This document shows, piece after piece, positions 35,043 through 45,470 of a DNA stretch of 64,000 nucleotides. The notes under the pieces are model-generated. The model did no database searches, was not told the DNA's origin, and saw only the letters and a program-made list of their open reading frames with translations. Every line of letters begins with the position of its first letter. The stretch's first letter is position 1. The stretch is from Akkermansia muciniphila (lineage in GTDB: Bacteria > Verrucomicrobiota > Verrucomicrobiia > Verrucomicrobiales > Akkermansiaceae), in NCBI GenBank assembly GCA_945890645.1, contig CAMDCV010000005.1, forward strand, positions 62,001 through 126,000, written 5' to 3'. Both the position numbers and the translations under genes were made by a program.

Positions 35043-35985
35043 CAGCCCGATCGTTGGCGGCGGTTTTGAAAAAATCCCATCAACTGCGGCATCCAGTTTT
35101 CGCCGTTGATGCATTCTAACAGATCAATGCCACGCGAACGGATTTTGTTCACGGTGTTTTCCCGTCTCTGCCGTGCCTGTTTCGCATAGCTGTCACGCAC
35201 TTCCGCACGCGCGGTGTTCAGCTCTACGACTTCGCCAGTTTCGGCATCCTCAATGCACAGCAAACCCACATCCGGCAAGCTTTCCTCGCGCGGATCAGTG
35301 ACCGATACTGCGATCACATCATGCCTACGGCTCGTCACTTGCAACTTCGTCAAAAGACTTTTCAGTTTTTCCTCCTGCGGTGCGCCGAGGCAAAAGTCCG
35401 ACACCAAAAAAATCACCGCGCGTCGGTGTAGCACACGATTAGCGAAGTCGAGCGCATGCCCGATGTGCGTGCCCTTGCGATGCGGGCGGAAAAACAAAAT
35501 CTCGCGGATGATGCGCATGATGTGCGAGCGACCCTTGCCTGGCGGGATGTAGAGTTCCACTTCATCGCAAAACAAAATTACGCCGACCTTATCGCGATTG
35601 CGAATCGCCGAGGCCGCCAGAACTCCCGCTGCTTCCGCTGCGAGTTCGCGTTTGGAGTTTTCTACTGAACCAAAGTCAGCCGAGGCACTAATATCGATCA
35701 ACAATAAAATCGTAAGTTCACGCTCTTCTGTAAAAACTTTGATGTGCGCCTCGCCAGTTCGAGCCGTGACATTCCAATCAATGGTGCGCACGTCATCGCC
35801 TGGGACGTAATTTCGCACCCGATCAAAGTCCATGCCGCGTCCTTTGAAAACACTGGCGTAGCGACCGGCGAGAGCATCATTGACGAGCCGATGCGTGCGC
35901 ACTTCCATACGTCGCACGCGTCCGAGAATTTCCGCCGCGCGGGCTTCATCCTCGGCAGTGATCGCTGGCTGGAGGGCTTTACGAA

Positions 35986-35989
<4 letters not shown>
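35042..35989 (-). CDS. DUF58 domain-containing protein
   Basis: This 315-residue protein is found beside MoxR in many bacteria. The DUF58 signature is clear: VPGDDVRTIDWNVTARTGEAHIKVF, followed by a vWA-like fold with LLLIDISASADFGS. The sequence shows no transmembrane helix, so it is likely cytoplasmic and links MoxR to the Bat membrane proteins. It is coupled to MoxR (ATGA overlap at 35986) and to the DUF4381-like gene. Its metal-binding residues look intact. Substrate not known. Confidence 0.88.
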
Positions 35990-37005
<1,016 letters not shown>

Positions 37006-37093
37006 AGTGATGAAAAATCGCGGCGGCATGGGCCCGCTTCACACCAGAAATATCGACAGAACCATTCGCATTTGTCCATGCGATTTGTGACTC

Positions 37094-37933
37094 TCAGGGT
37101 TTCAACGATTCAATCAAGCGACGGATCAGCGTCGCGTCTTCTATTTCTTCATGGCGTTGCAGGGATATTTCCAGATTTCGCAAGGTGCGTATGAGAATTT
37201 CTCCCGGTGAGGCAGTGCTCGTCAGAGCTGTGGCAATAGCGTCATCAATGTCATCCCTGCGGTTCAGTATATCATTCAAATCATGCATGCGCCCACTATT
37301 GAAACAATCGACTAACAAGTGTTGTCCACCATGCTCCACCCGGCACAAAAAATGGCCGGGAAAATTCACTCCATCCACTTCGAGGTCGAGTCTACGCGCG
37401 ACTAAAAGAAAAATCGTTGCCAAGCCGATCGGATTAGATTTTCCGTGCTGAATCGCCCATGCCAAATCGGTATTTAAGGGGTCATGGTATTGCTCGTGAT
37501 TGCCCTTCAATCGACCACTTTCAAACAAATACATCCGTAGTCCATCGATACCCGCTTCGTCACATGCCTCACTGGCCTCCTCGGCCAATAAATCCAGTAA
37601 ATCAGAAAGTGGCGGACGCAGCGATACTCCATCGTGAAGAAAATCGGAAAGCTGTCGCAAACAAGCTTCTAAGTGATCCCAGTCATCATCCATCGCACGC
37701 CAACCATGAAACGGCACTTCCCAATCGACCAGTAAAGCATCGCGCCGACACGGCTTGATCAGATCCGAGAGCAATCCAATTTCCGAATCTGTCAAGGGAT
37801 GCGGACACTCCGCCAGCACCTCGCTGACATCACCGCCATATTCACGCAGCCTCTCCCCCACTGTCTGACGCACCGTCGGTGTATCGTCGTCCAATAAGCG
37901 GAGTAGTGAGTAAAATTCAGTGACGGACGACAT
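37094..37933 (-). CDS. SirB1/transglutaminase-like protein (Transglut_core2)
   Basis: This 279-residue soluble protein has the SirB1 domain organisation. A helical N-terminal half with repeated acidic and hydrophobic residues is followed by a transglutaminase-like core with GLATIFLLVARRLDLEVDGVNFPGHFLCR and the later LLVDCFNSGR. The usual catalytic Cys of true transglutaminases is not obvious at the expected place, so it may bind rather than cut or link proteins. The start at 37933 gives the family-like N-terminus; a longer frame adds 30 unlike residues. It lies upstream of moxR on the same strand but is not clearly part of that operon. Confidence 0.72.
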   Translation of the reverse strand: MSSVTEFYSLLRLLDDDTPTVRQTVGERLREYGGDVSEVLAECPHPLTDSEIGLLSDLIKPCRRDALLVDWEVPFHGWRAMDDDWDHLEACLRQLSDFLHDGVSLRPPLSDLLDLLAEEASEACDEAGIDGLRMYLFESGRLKGNHEQYHDPLNTDLAWAIQHGKSNPIGLATIFLLVARRLDLEVDGVNFPGHFLCRVEHGGQHLLVDCFNSGRMHDLNDILNRRDDIDDAIATALTSTASPGEILIRTLRNLEISLQRHEEIEDATLIRRLIESLKP

Positions 37934-38068
37934 GGAATTGAGGTGGTGTGAAAATCGTATGATTAGGCGTATGCAAGATCTATACCATGAAAGTAAGTCT
38001 TCTCGCCCACTCGGCAAGTGCATTTTATAAAATGTCTAAAATGCCACCAACTGCCTTTACAAAAATTT

Positions 38069-38096
38069 TTGACAATGCAGGCACTGAGTCCATAAT
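38069..38096 (+). promoter_or_regulatory. Candidate sigma-70-like promoter
   Basis: A perfect TTGACA box (38069-38074), a 16-bp spacer and CATAAT (38091-38096) lie in the divergent gap upstream of the sugar-dehydrogenase gene. A start of transcription near 38103 would suit the ATG codons at 38132 or 38177. It rests on consensus match only. Confidence 0.5.
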
Positions 38097-38176
38097 GATG
38101 CTGTAATTCTCTTTTTCTAGACTTACGTGAGATGTTTCATCGTCTGTTAACTTTAAAAAACCAAGTCTTTGATCCT

Positions 38177-40864
38177 ATGCGTTTTTTACCCCTATTTCTT
38201 ACATTTTATTGCGCTAGTAGCGTCCATGCGCAACTCGTGCGCGAAGCGGCAACAACACTCAACTTCCCTGCTACTCTTCCCGTCACAACAGGGTTCGCGA
38301 CCGAAAATGCTTTAGGCACTTTGACCTTTCTTTCACCCATTGATGTAGCCTCGCCACCGGGTGTCACAAATCGATTGTTTGTCTTGGAGCGCGGAGTGGG
38401 AATACAGATCGTGAATCTGGAAACGATGACAAAATCCACTTTTATGCCATTGGCTGCTCACACAGGGAGTGAGTCCGGCTTGTTATCGATGGCATTTCAT
38501 CCGAATTACAACCAAAACGGATATTTTTACGTTTTCTACAGTTTACAGATTAGTGGACTAACCTTTCAGCGCGTGGCACGTTTTCAGGCTACGGGCACTG
38601 TGGGAAATTACAACGCGGCTACTTCTGCTTCTGCCACTACACTTGCCCCGATTATCACGCAGCGAGATCAACAAGATAATCACAATGGCGGAGACATCGC
38701 CTTCGGACCAGATGGCTATCTTTACATCTCCACCGGCGATGAGGGTGCTCAACGCGATGGTAGCGATAATGCACGACGCATCGCTAAAGATTTTCTCGGA
38801 CACATTCTGCGCATTGATGTCGATTCAAAGCCCGGTTCTCTCGAACCGAATCCGCATGATGAAAGCAGCACTCCGGGAGTCGCTGGCGACAGTGCCATCA
38901 GTGCCGGAAGCTATCGTATTCCCCCCGATAATCCGTTTGTCACGATGGCGCAAGGAACTGGCAATGCCACTTACAATGGATACACATTTCCCAAATCCGC
39001 GATCCGCACAGAAATTTACTCCTCGGGCTATCGCAATCCTTGGCGCATGAGTTTTGACCCTTTTACAGGGCGCTTGTTTGTGGCGGATGTGGGACAAGAT
39101 AAATACGAAGAAATCAATATTGTAACCAATGGGTATAACGCAGGCTGGAGTTGGCGCGAGGGAAAACATGCCCATACACCCGCGATCGCACCGACCACCC
39201 CGCCCGTCGGCTGGACTTCTACTGATCCCATTTACGAATACGATCATACCAATGATGGTACTGGCAGCGGGAATGATGCGGTGATTTACGGCGTATCAAT
39301 TACGGGTGGCGTGGTCTATCGCGGGGATCGACTACCCGAGCTTTTTGGCAAGTATCTTTTCTGTGATTATATCAGCGGGTTTATCGTCGCTCTCACTGAG
39401 AATGCGGAAGGTTCGTGGACTGGTGTTCGCATCGCTACTGATGAATTTATTTGTGGCTGGGGTTATGATCCCCGCAATCAAGACGCATTGTTCTGCGACC
39501 GCATCGATGGAAAGGTTAAACGCCTCGTCCGATCCAGCGTATTAGGCACCAACCCACCATCGCTACTGTCTCAAACGGGAGTCTTTTCCAATCTTTCCAC
39601 ACTCACTCCCGAAGCCGGTGTCATACCTTATGCACCGAATGTTCCATTCTGGAGCGACTACGCCATCAAGTCGCGTTGGTTCGCAATCAAGAATCTCACG
39701 GACACAGTCGGTTTCAGGCAAGATGGTAACTGGACCTTGCCCACGGGAATGACTTGGATCAAACACTTCGATATCGAAACCACGCGCGGAAATCCCGCCA
39801 CACGTCGCAAACTGGAGACGCGAATCATCGTTAAGACTGCGACAGATATTTATGGCCTCAGTTACAAATGGCGACCGGACCAGAGCGATGCTGAACTTGT
39901 TTCAGAACAAGGTCTCAGTGAATTAATACCCGCCAGCAGCCCTGCACAAACATGGCGATACCCCAGTCGCACGGAATGTCGCGTATGCCACACTGATGTG
40001 GGCGGTCAGGCCTTAAGTTTCAATACTTATCAACTCAATCGTACACACCCGTATGGAGCGCAAACACCCAATCAAATCGAGGCATTGATTGCCGCGGGTT
40101 ACTTCACTCCGGGCACTGCGCCAACTGCTGTAGACACCTTGCCCACCTATGCCGCAGCAGATGATGCTACGTCATCTCTTGAGTGGCGCGTTCGGTCCTA
40201 TCTTTCAGTTAATTGCGCGCAATGCCATCAACCGGGTGGTGCGGCCATTGGCAACTGGGATGCACGGGCAACGACACCCACAGATTCTGCTCAACTCATC
40301 AACGGCCTGTTAGTTAACGACGGCGGCGATTCCACCAACCGCTGGTGTGTGCCAGGCGACACCTCGCACTCGATGATTCTAAAACGCGTCTCGGGCATCG
40401 GTGCCACTCGAATGCCTCCCTTGGGCACCAACGAGCGCGATCTCGTAGCCGAGCAGCTGATCACCGATTGGATCACAGCCACACTTCCGGCACGTCAAAG
40501 CTTTGCCCAATGGCAAGTGACTCATTTTCAAAGCACTTCTGCACCGAATGCGCAAGGGTCGGAAAACCCCGATGGCGATGCTCAAAACAACAATCTAGAA
40601 TTTCTTCTTGGCACCAATCCGCTGGGCTACAACTCCCCTTACATTCCAATCACTAGTGACGAGGGATCACTCTTTTCCCTCACTTTTACACATCCTGCAA
40701 ACCGCTCTGTAATGATTGAAACGAGCACCAATTTCCAAAACTGGTCACTCTGGAATGTGCCCGGAAATGCACTCTATTATCCTGCGATTTCAACGCAGCG
40801 AACAATCAGCGGCAATCGTGATGTGCCCTACCGGTTTTTCCGATTGCGACTATCCACTCCGTAA
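38177..40864 (+). CDS. Secreted sugar-dehydrogenase-like protein with two cytochrome-c haem motifs
   Basis: The 895-residue protein has a signal peptide (about 1-18, LFLTFYCASSVHA). The N-terminal part (about 30-430) is a glucose/sorbosone-dehydrogenase-type beta-propeller, with NHNGGDIAFGPDGYLYISTGDEG (about residue 170) and SGYRNPWRMSFDPFTGRLF. The second half has two CxxCH haem-binding motifs: CRVCH at C601 and CAQCH at C680. A C-terminal DGDAQNNNLEFLLGTNP segment is followed by a domain ending in FFRLRL. This suggests a periplasmic electron-transferring sugar or polyol oxidase, PQQ-dependent by family analogy; the cofactor was not shown. A start at 38132 is possible and would precede the signal peptide by 15 residues. 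Confidence 0.8.
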   Translation: MRFLPLFLTFYCASSVHAQLVREAATTLNFPATLPVTTGFATENALGTLTFLSPIDVASPPGVTNRLFVLERGVGIQIVNLETMTKSTFMPLAAHTGSESGLLSMAFHPNYNQNGYFYVFYSLQISGLTFQRVARFQATGTVGNYNAATSASATTLAPIITQRDQQDNHNGGDIAFGPDGYLYISTGDEGAQRDGSDNARRIAKDFLGHILRIDVDSKPGSLEPNPHDESSTPGVAGDSAISAGSYRIPPDNPFVTMAQGTGNATYNGYTFPKSAIRTEIYSSGYRNPWRMSFDPFTGRLFVADVGQDKYEEINIVTNGYNAGWSWREGKHAHTPAIAPTTPPVGWTSTDPIYEYDHTNDGTGSGNDAVIYGVSITGGVVYRGDRLPELFGKYLFCDYISGFIVALTENAEGSWTGVRIATDEFICGWGYDPRNQDALFCDRIDGKVKRLVRSSVLGTNPPSLLSQTGVFSNLSTLTPEAGVIPYAPNVPFWSDYAIKSRWFAIKNLTDTVGFRQDGNWTLPTGMTWIKHFDIETTRGNPATRRKLETRIIVKTATDIYGLSYKWRPDQSDAELVSEQGLSELIPASSPAQTWRYPSRTECRVCHTDVGGQALSFNTYQLNRTHPYGAQTPNQIEALIAAGYFTPGTAPTAVDTLPTYAAADDATSSLEWRVRSYLSVNCAQCHQPGGAAIGNWDARATTPTDSAQLINGLLVNDGGDSTNRWCVPGDTSHSMILKRVSGIGATRMPPLGTNERDLVAEQLITDWITATLPARQSFAQWQVTHFQSTSAPNAQGSENPDGDAQNNNLEFLLGTNPLGYNSPYIPITSDEGSLFSLTFTHPANRSVMIETSTNFQNWSLWNVPGNALYYPAISTQRTISGNRDVPYRFFRLRLSTP

Positions 40865-40876
40865 TAAGGGAAAAAA

Positions 40877-40951
40877 TGGTGCGCGGTGCAGGTTTCGAAC
40901 CTGCGACCCCCACCGTGTCGAGGTGGTGCTCTACCACTGAGCTAACCGCGC
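40877..40951 (-). tRNA. tRNA-Val (anticodon GAC)
   Basis: On the minus strand the cloverleaf is complete: acceptor stem GCGCGGT / ACCGCGC, D-arm GCTC / GAGC, anticodon stem CCACC / GGTGG around the loop TCGACAC, variable GGGTC, T-arm GCAGG / CCTGC with TTCGAAA, and encoded 3' CCA. The anticodon is GAC (valine). Position 33, normally U, is C here. There is no other RNA gene in the window. It follows the sugar-dehydrogenase gene by 12 bp on the opposite strand. Confidence 0.93.
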
Positions 40952-41097
40952 TACTGCTTGCAGCGGGCGGGAAATTACACCCTCAGCCCCCCGCGTGGCA
41001 ATCCTTTTTTTGCCCTTTTTGCATTTTCCCCATCACCTCATCAAGGCCTATTGGAAAAGGCATTGCGGAAACGCATTGTATGCGATAACAAAAACGC

Positions 41098-42516
41098 GTG
41101 ATTGCAAACGTATTAGCCGAACGCTACGCCTCTGAAAGCATGCAGGCGATCTGGTCCGCCGAGGGCCGTATCCTCCTCGAACGAGAATTCTGGATCGCGG
41201 TGATGAAAGCCCAAAAAGACCTAGGTCTCGACATCCCCGAGGTAGCCATCGCCGCTTATGAAAAGGTCAAGCATCAGATCGATGTCGCCTCGATCATGCA
41301 ACGCGAGCGCACCACCCGCCACGATGTGAAAGCACGCATCGAGGAATACAACGACCTCGCCGGTCACGAGCATGTCCACAAGGGCATGACTTCGCGCGAC
41401 CTCACGGAAAACGTCGAGCAACTGCAAGTCTTCAAATCCCTTTTCGTGCTGCGCGACAAGTGCGTCGCCACGCTCCATCGCTTCCGCAAGCACGCGGAAA
41501 GCACACGCCATCTTGTGCTCACCGCGCGCACGCACAACGTCGCCGCGCAACCGACGACCATGGGCAAGCGCATTGCGATGTTTGGTGAAGAATTTTTGCA
41601 AAGCCTGCTATTGCTCGAATCGACGATTGAACAATACCGTGTGCGCGGCTTGAAAGGTGCCGTCGGCACGCAGATGGATCAGCTTTCCCTCTTCGATGGC
41701 GATGCGAAAAAAGTCGCCGATCTCGAACAACGCATCGTCCGCCATCTCGGCATGAAAGGCGTGTGGATCAATGTCGGACAAGTCTATCCGCGATCCCTCG
41801 ATTTCCGCGTCGTATCCTGTCTCACCGATCTCGCCTCGGCGCCGTCATCGTTTTGCAAAACCCTGCGCCTGATGGCAGGACATGAAACGGCCAGCGAAGG
41901 CTTCGCGCCAGGACAAACGGGCTCCAGCGCGATGCCACACAAGATGAATTCACGCTCCTGCGAACGGGTCAATGGCTTTCACGTGATCCTCAAAGGCTAC
42001 CTCGCCATGGCAGCGGGACTCGCGGGCGATCAATGGAACGAGGGCGATGTCTCGTGCTCGGTGGTGCGACGCATCATGTTGCCGGATTCGTTTTTTGCGC
42101 TCGATGGTTTGCTCGAAACGTTCCTTACGATTCTCGATCAAATGGAAACTTATCCAGAAATGATCGCTGCCGAAACGCAACACTACCTGCCTTTCTTGAT
42201 GACCACCACGGTGATGATGGAAGCGGTGAAGACTGGCGTCGGACGCGAGACCGCGCACAAGGCGATCAAAGAACACGCCGTTGCCACCGTGCAAGATCTG
42301 CGCCGCGGGAAAATCGAACGCAACAATTTGATCGAACGCCTCGCCGCCGATTCGCGACTGGGTCTCAGCCGTGAAACGCTCGATACGATTCTCAAAAATG
42401 GCGAAAACGAAACCGGTGCCGCCGATCCGCAAGTCGATTGGTTTTGCCAGAGCGTCATTGCTCTCGAAGAAAAATATCCCCAAGCGCTCACCTACGCACC
42501 GGGCGCGATTCTCTAA
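41098..42516 (+). CDS. purB: Adenylosuccinate lyase
   Basis: PurB splits adenylosuccinate and SAICAR in purine synthesis. The 472-residue protein starts at GTG and has the family motifs RTTRHDVKARIEEY with its catalytic-region His, GMTSRDLTENVEQLQ, the THNVAAQPTTMGKR block and the flexible-loop signature GSSAMPHKMNSRSCER. Length is normal for the fumarase/aspartase superfamily. It leads the operon purB-queC-queE (12-bp gap to queC). No sign of regulation is visible in the 146-bp gap upstream, which also separates it from the tRNA. Confidence 0.93.
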   Translation: MIANVLAERYASESMQAIWSAEGRILLEREFWIAVMKAQKDLGLDIPEVAIAAYEKVKHQIDVASIMQRERTTRHDVKARIEEYNDLAGHEHVHKGMTSRDLTENVEQLQVFKSLFVLRDKCVATLHRFRKHAESTRHLVLTARTHNVAAQPTTMGKRIAMFGEEFLQSLLLLESTIEQYRVRGLKGAVGTQMDQLSLFDGDAKKVADLEQRIVRHLGMKGVWINVGQVYPRSLDFRVVSCLTDLASAPSSFCKTLRLMAGHETASEGFAPGQTGSSAMPHKMNSRSCERVNGFHVILKGYLAMAAGLAGDQWNEGDVSCSVVRRIMLPDSFFALDGLLETFLTILDQMETYPEMIAAETQHYLPFLMTTTVMMEAVKTGVGRETAHKAIKEHAVATVQDLRRGKIERNNLIERLAADSRLGLSRETLDTILKNGENETGAADPQVDWFCQSVIALEEKYPQALTYAPGAIL

Positions 42517-42528
42517 CATATTTTCACC

Positions 42529-43221
42529 ATGTCACCCGCACCTGCCATCGTACTGCTCAGTGGCGGAATGGATTCCGTTACCGCGCTTTACCACGCTCAC
42601 GCCAGCGGCGAAGTCAGCGTAGCAGTGAGCTTTGACTATGGCTCTAAGCACAATGCCAAGGAAATTCCGATGGCACAGTGGCACTGCGAAAAGCTCGGCA
42701 TCCGCCATGAAATCGTGCGACTCGATTTTTTCACGCGCTTGTTTCAAAGCCACTTGTTAGAGGGCGGCAAAGAAATTCCCGACGGTCACTATGCCGAGGA
42801 AATGATGAAACAAACCGTCGTGCCTTTTCGCAATGGCATCATGCTAGCCATCGCCGCAGGCATCGCGGAAAACGCAGGCGCGGGCCGATTGGTCATCGCC
42901 GCGCACGCGGGCGATCATGCGATCTATCCCGATTGCCGCGAGTCGTTTATGCAGGGCATGTCGCAAGCCGTGCGCGAAGGCACTTACGCGCAGGTCGAGA
43001 TCGACCGACCATTCATCGCGCTCGACAAAGCCGCGATCGCGAAACGCGGGCACGAACTCGGCATCGACTTTCGCCACACCTGGTCCTGCTACAAAGGCGG
43101 CGACATCCACTGCGGCACTTGTGGCACCTGCGTAGAACGCCGCGAGGCTTTTTTACTTGCTGGAGTGACAGATCCAACCGACTACCGCGAAACCCCTCCC
43201 CTCCCCCAAGCACCATGCTGA
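42529..43221 (+). CDS. queC: 7-cyano-7-deazaguanine synthase
   Basis: QueC forms preQ0 from 7-carboxy-7-deazaguanine, ammonia and ATP in the queuosine pathway. The 230-residue protein begins with the PP-loop ATP motif LLSGGMDS and includes VPFRNGIMLAIAAGIAENAGA. Its C-terminal zinc site is formed by the cysteines in WSCYKGGDIHCGTCGTC. It overlaps queE by seven bases, so queC and queE are translationally coupled. queD for the same pathway is at 15599-15964. Confidence 0.95.
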   Translation: MSPAPAIVLLSGGMDSVTALYHAHASGEVSVAVSFDYGSKHNAKEIPMAQWHCEKLGIRHEIVRLDFFTRLFQSHLLEGGKEIPDGHYAEEMMKQTVVPFRNGIMLAIAAGIAENAGAGRLVIAAHAGDHAIYPDCRESFMQGMSQAVREGTYAQVEIDRPFIALDKAAIAKRGHELGIDFRHTWSCYKGGDIHCGTCGTCVERREAFLLAGVTDPTDYRETPPLPQAPC

Positions 43222-43907
43222 TTTCGGAAATTTTCTATTCCGTGCAAGGCGAAGGCTCACTCGCTGGTGTGCCCAGCGTTTTCGTGCGCAGTTCCGGCTG
43301 CAATTTGCGCTGTGTCTGGTGCGATACCCCCTATGCCTCTTGGAATCCCACTGGTACCGAAATGACCATCAAGGAGATCCTCACCGCCGTCACCGCACAT
43401 CCCGCCACCCACGTCGTGCTTACTGGCGGAGAACCAATGATCGCCAAGGGCATGCACGAACTAGCCACACACCTGCGCGACCTCGGCAAGCACATCACCA
43501 TCGAAACCGCCGGCACCATCGCGCCGAACGGCATCGCCTGCGGTCTCGCATCGCTTAGTCCTAAGCTCGCCCATTCCACCCCATCGCCCGAACTCGCTGG
43601 TGCCTGGTCAGCCCGCCACGAGCGCGACCGCTGGCAACCCGATATCCTCCGCGCCTGGATCGAGCACTGTGACTACCAACTCAAATTCGTTGTCCGTGAG
43701 CACAGCGACGTCGAAGAAATCATCGATCTGTTAGAAAAAAATCACATCGCTGTTCCCGCGCACAAAATTCTCCTCATGCCCGAAGGCACAGACGCCAAAA
43801 TTTTGCATACCACCGCCGCGCATGTCGCCGTGTGGTGCAAACAATACGGCTTCCGCTACACCCCCCGCCTCCATATTGATTTGTATGGGAACACGATGGG
43901 GACGTGA
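43215..43907 (+). CDS. queE: 7-carboxy-7-deazaguanine synthase
   Basis: QueE is a radical SAM enzyme that rearranges 6-carboxytetrahydropterin to 7-carboxy-7-deazaguanine. The 230-residue protein has the N-terminal SVQGEGSLAGVPSVFVR segment and the cluster motif CNLRCVWC (three cysteines in a CxxxCxxC spacing). TGGEPMI binds SAM. The start at 43215 is fixed by that N-terminus and by the 7-base overlap with the queC stop. The same frame is open upstream to 42933, but that part lies antiparallel in sense to no known domain and inside queC. Confidence 0.93.
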   Translation: MLISEIFYSVQGEGSLAGVPSVFVRSSGCNLRCVWCDTPYASWNPTGTEMTIKEILTAVTAHPATHVVLTGGEPMIAKGMHELATHLRDLGKHITIETAGTIAPNGIACGLASLSPKLAHSTPSPELAGAWSARHERDRWQPDILRAWIEHCDYQLKFVVREHSDVEEIIDLLEKNHIAVPAHKILLMPEGTDAKILHTTAAHVAVWCKQYGFRYTPRLHIDLYGNTMGT

Positions 43908-43958
43908 TGGCACCAATTGCTGATTGGCAATGCTGGGTCGTTTTGCTAGCTTCGGGTC

Positions 43959-44429
43959 ATGGTTGACATGTTGGTAAGATTGTATGCGTTGCCCGATAGC
44001 ACAGCATTGTATGAAACCGTGGCATCGCATGGCGTGACGCTGCGTCGGGCGCGCGCGTTTGAAAAACACACGGTCGCGGAATTCGCTCGACAGCATTTCT
44101 CGCCGAAGTGGGTGAGTGAAATTGAAGTCGCACTCACTCGCCAACCGGTGAGTTGTTTCATAGCCACCAAGGACAAGGCGATTCTTGGTTTCGCCTGTTA
44201 TGAAACCACCATGCGCGGTTACTTTGGTCCGACAGGCGTCTCAGAAGCCGCGCGCGGCATGGGATTGGGAAAGGCCTTGTTGTTCCTGTGTCTGGAATCG
44301 ATGCGAGAGATGGGTTATGCGTATGCGATCATCGGCGGCGTGGGTCCGCGGGAGTTTTATGAAAATGCCTGCGGCGCGACCGTCATCGAAGGAAGTGATC
44401 CGGGAATCTACGGCGATATTCTGCCTTGA
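43959..44429 (+). CDS. GNAT family N-acetyltransferase
   Basis: This is a 156-residue protein with the Gcn5-related fold. The acetyl-CoA loop is GVSEAARGMGLGKALL, preceded by the beta strand FACYETT and followed by the AYAIIGGVGPREFYENACGA segment typical of the family. The substrate is unknown; small GNAT proteins acetylate amines, antibiotics or protein N-termini. It is separated from queE by 51 bp and converges with the dus gene, with stop codons three bases apart. Confidence 0.82.
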   Translation: MVDMLVRLYALPDSTALYETVASHGVTLRRARAFEKHTVAEFARQHFSPKWVSEIEVALTRQPVSCFIATKDKAILGFACYETTMRGYFGPTGVSEAARGMGLGKALLFLCLESMREMGYAYAIIGGVGPREFYENACGATVIEGSDPGIYGDILP

Positions 44430-44432
44430 GGA

Positions 44433-45458
44433 TTAGAGCAATTCTTGGAAGCCGCAGAACAGCTTGGATTGTTCGGGAGGCACGTCGGGCAAGAGATCAT
44501 CATGATCGAGGGCGTTGCGGAATAAGGCAAAAAATTCTTCTTCGGTCTGCATGCGGCGCATCCCTTGTTCGATCTCATCGCCCAGCCCCTGCACGATATA
44601 AAGCATAGTTTTTTTCATCCGCTGGATGTGATGCTTTTCCACGTATTCTTTGCTCTCTCGCGCTAGCTCGGCATAGAGGTCTTCGATATATGCCAGTAAA
44701 TCGCGGGCACGTGGCTGCGGTGTCGCACTGCCATCGAAGTGACTGCGCAACTGATCGAAAATCCACGGATTGCGAATGGCACCGCGCCCAATCATGAGGC
44801 CCTGCGCGCCGGTAAGTTGCAGATACTTGCGACCTGCTAAGGCATTGACGACATTGCCATTGGCAATCACGGGACAATCCAAGATCTCTACCGCCGCCGC
44901 TACACAATGCGGGCGTACCGGCGTTTGATAGCGATCTGCCACGGTACGTCCATGAATCGTGAGCCCATCGATCGCATGCTTGCGAAAAATTTCTAACAGT
45001 TTTTCAAACTCCGATTCAATAGCGAATCCAACACGGGTTTTCACCGTGAAGCGTGTCGGGATCGCCTCTCGCAGCATACCGATCATTCGATCGATTTCTG
45101 CTGGCTGACGAAGCAATCCCCCACCCGCGCTTTTTCCACAGACAGTCGGGCTCGGGCAGCCGAGATTAAGGTCGATGCCAGCCACGTTTTCACGCAACAA
45201 GAGTTTCGCTTCTTTCACCATCGCTTCGGCATCCGACCCGATGATCTGTGCGAAGATTGGCCGTCCCGTGGTGTTTTCACGGATTGAGCGCAAAATATAG
45301 CGATCTGGTTTCGAAGCCGGATGCACGCGGAAAAATTCCGTCACAAACCAATCGGGCCCACCGCGTTTTGCGATCACGCGCATGAACGGCAAATCCGTTA
45401 CACTCTGCATCGGTGCGAGCACCAAAGCTGGGCGATCTACGGGGAGAAAATCGCGCAC
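44433..45458 (-). CDS. dus: tRNA-dihydrouridine synthase
   Basis: Dus is an FMN enzyme reducing uridines in tRNA D-loops. The 341-residue TIM-barrel protein has VLAPMQSVTDLPF near the N-terminus, the catalytic-Cys segment NLGCPSPTVCGKSAGGGLL and VKTRVGF. LTIHGRTVADRYQ, VIANGNVVNA and GLMIGRGAIRNPWIF follow, with the phosphate-binding residues. It resembles DusB-type enzymes but the exact target position is not clear. It follows the LpxR-like gene on the same strand after 12 bp, probably as one transcript. Confidence 0.9.
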   Translation of the reverse strand: MRDFLPVDRPALVLAPMQSVTDLPFMRVIAKRGGPDWFVTEFFRVHPASKPDRYILRSIRENTTGRPIFAQIIGSDAEAMVKEAKLLLRENVAGIDLNLGCPSPTVCGKSAGGGLLRQPAEIDRMIGMLREAIPTRFTVKTRVGFAIESEFEKLLEIFRKHAIDGLTIHGRTVADRYQTPVRPHCVAAAVEILDCPVIANGNVVNALAGRKYLQLTGAQGLMIGRGAIRNPWIFDQLRSHFDGSATPQPRARDLLAYIEDLYAELARESKEYVEKHHIQRMKKTMLYIVQGLGDEIEQGMRRMQTEEEFFALFRNALDHDDLLPDVPPEQSKLFCGFQELL

Positions 45459-45470
45459 ATCAGTAAAATG

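Noticed and set aside
42933-43214. N-terminal extension of queE inside queC
   Set aside because: The residues are the shifted-frame reading of queC; the family N-terminus begins at 43215.
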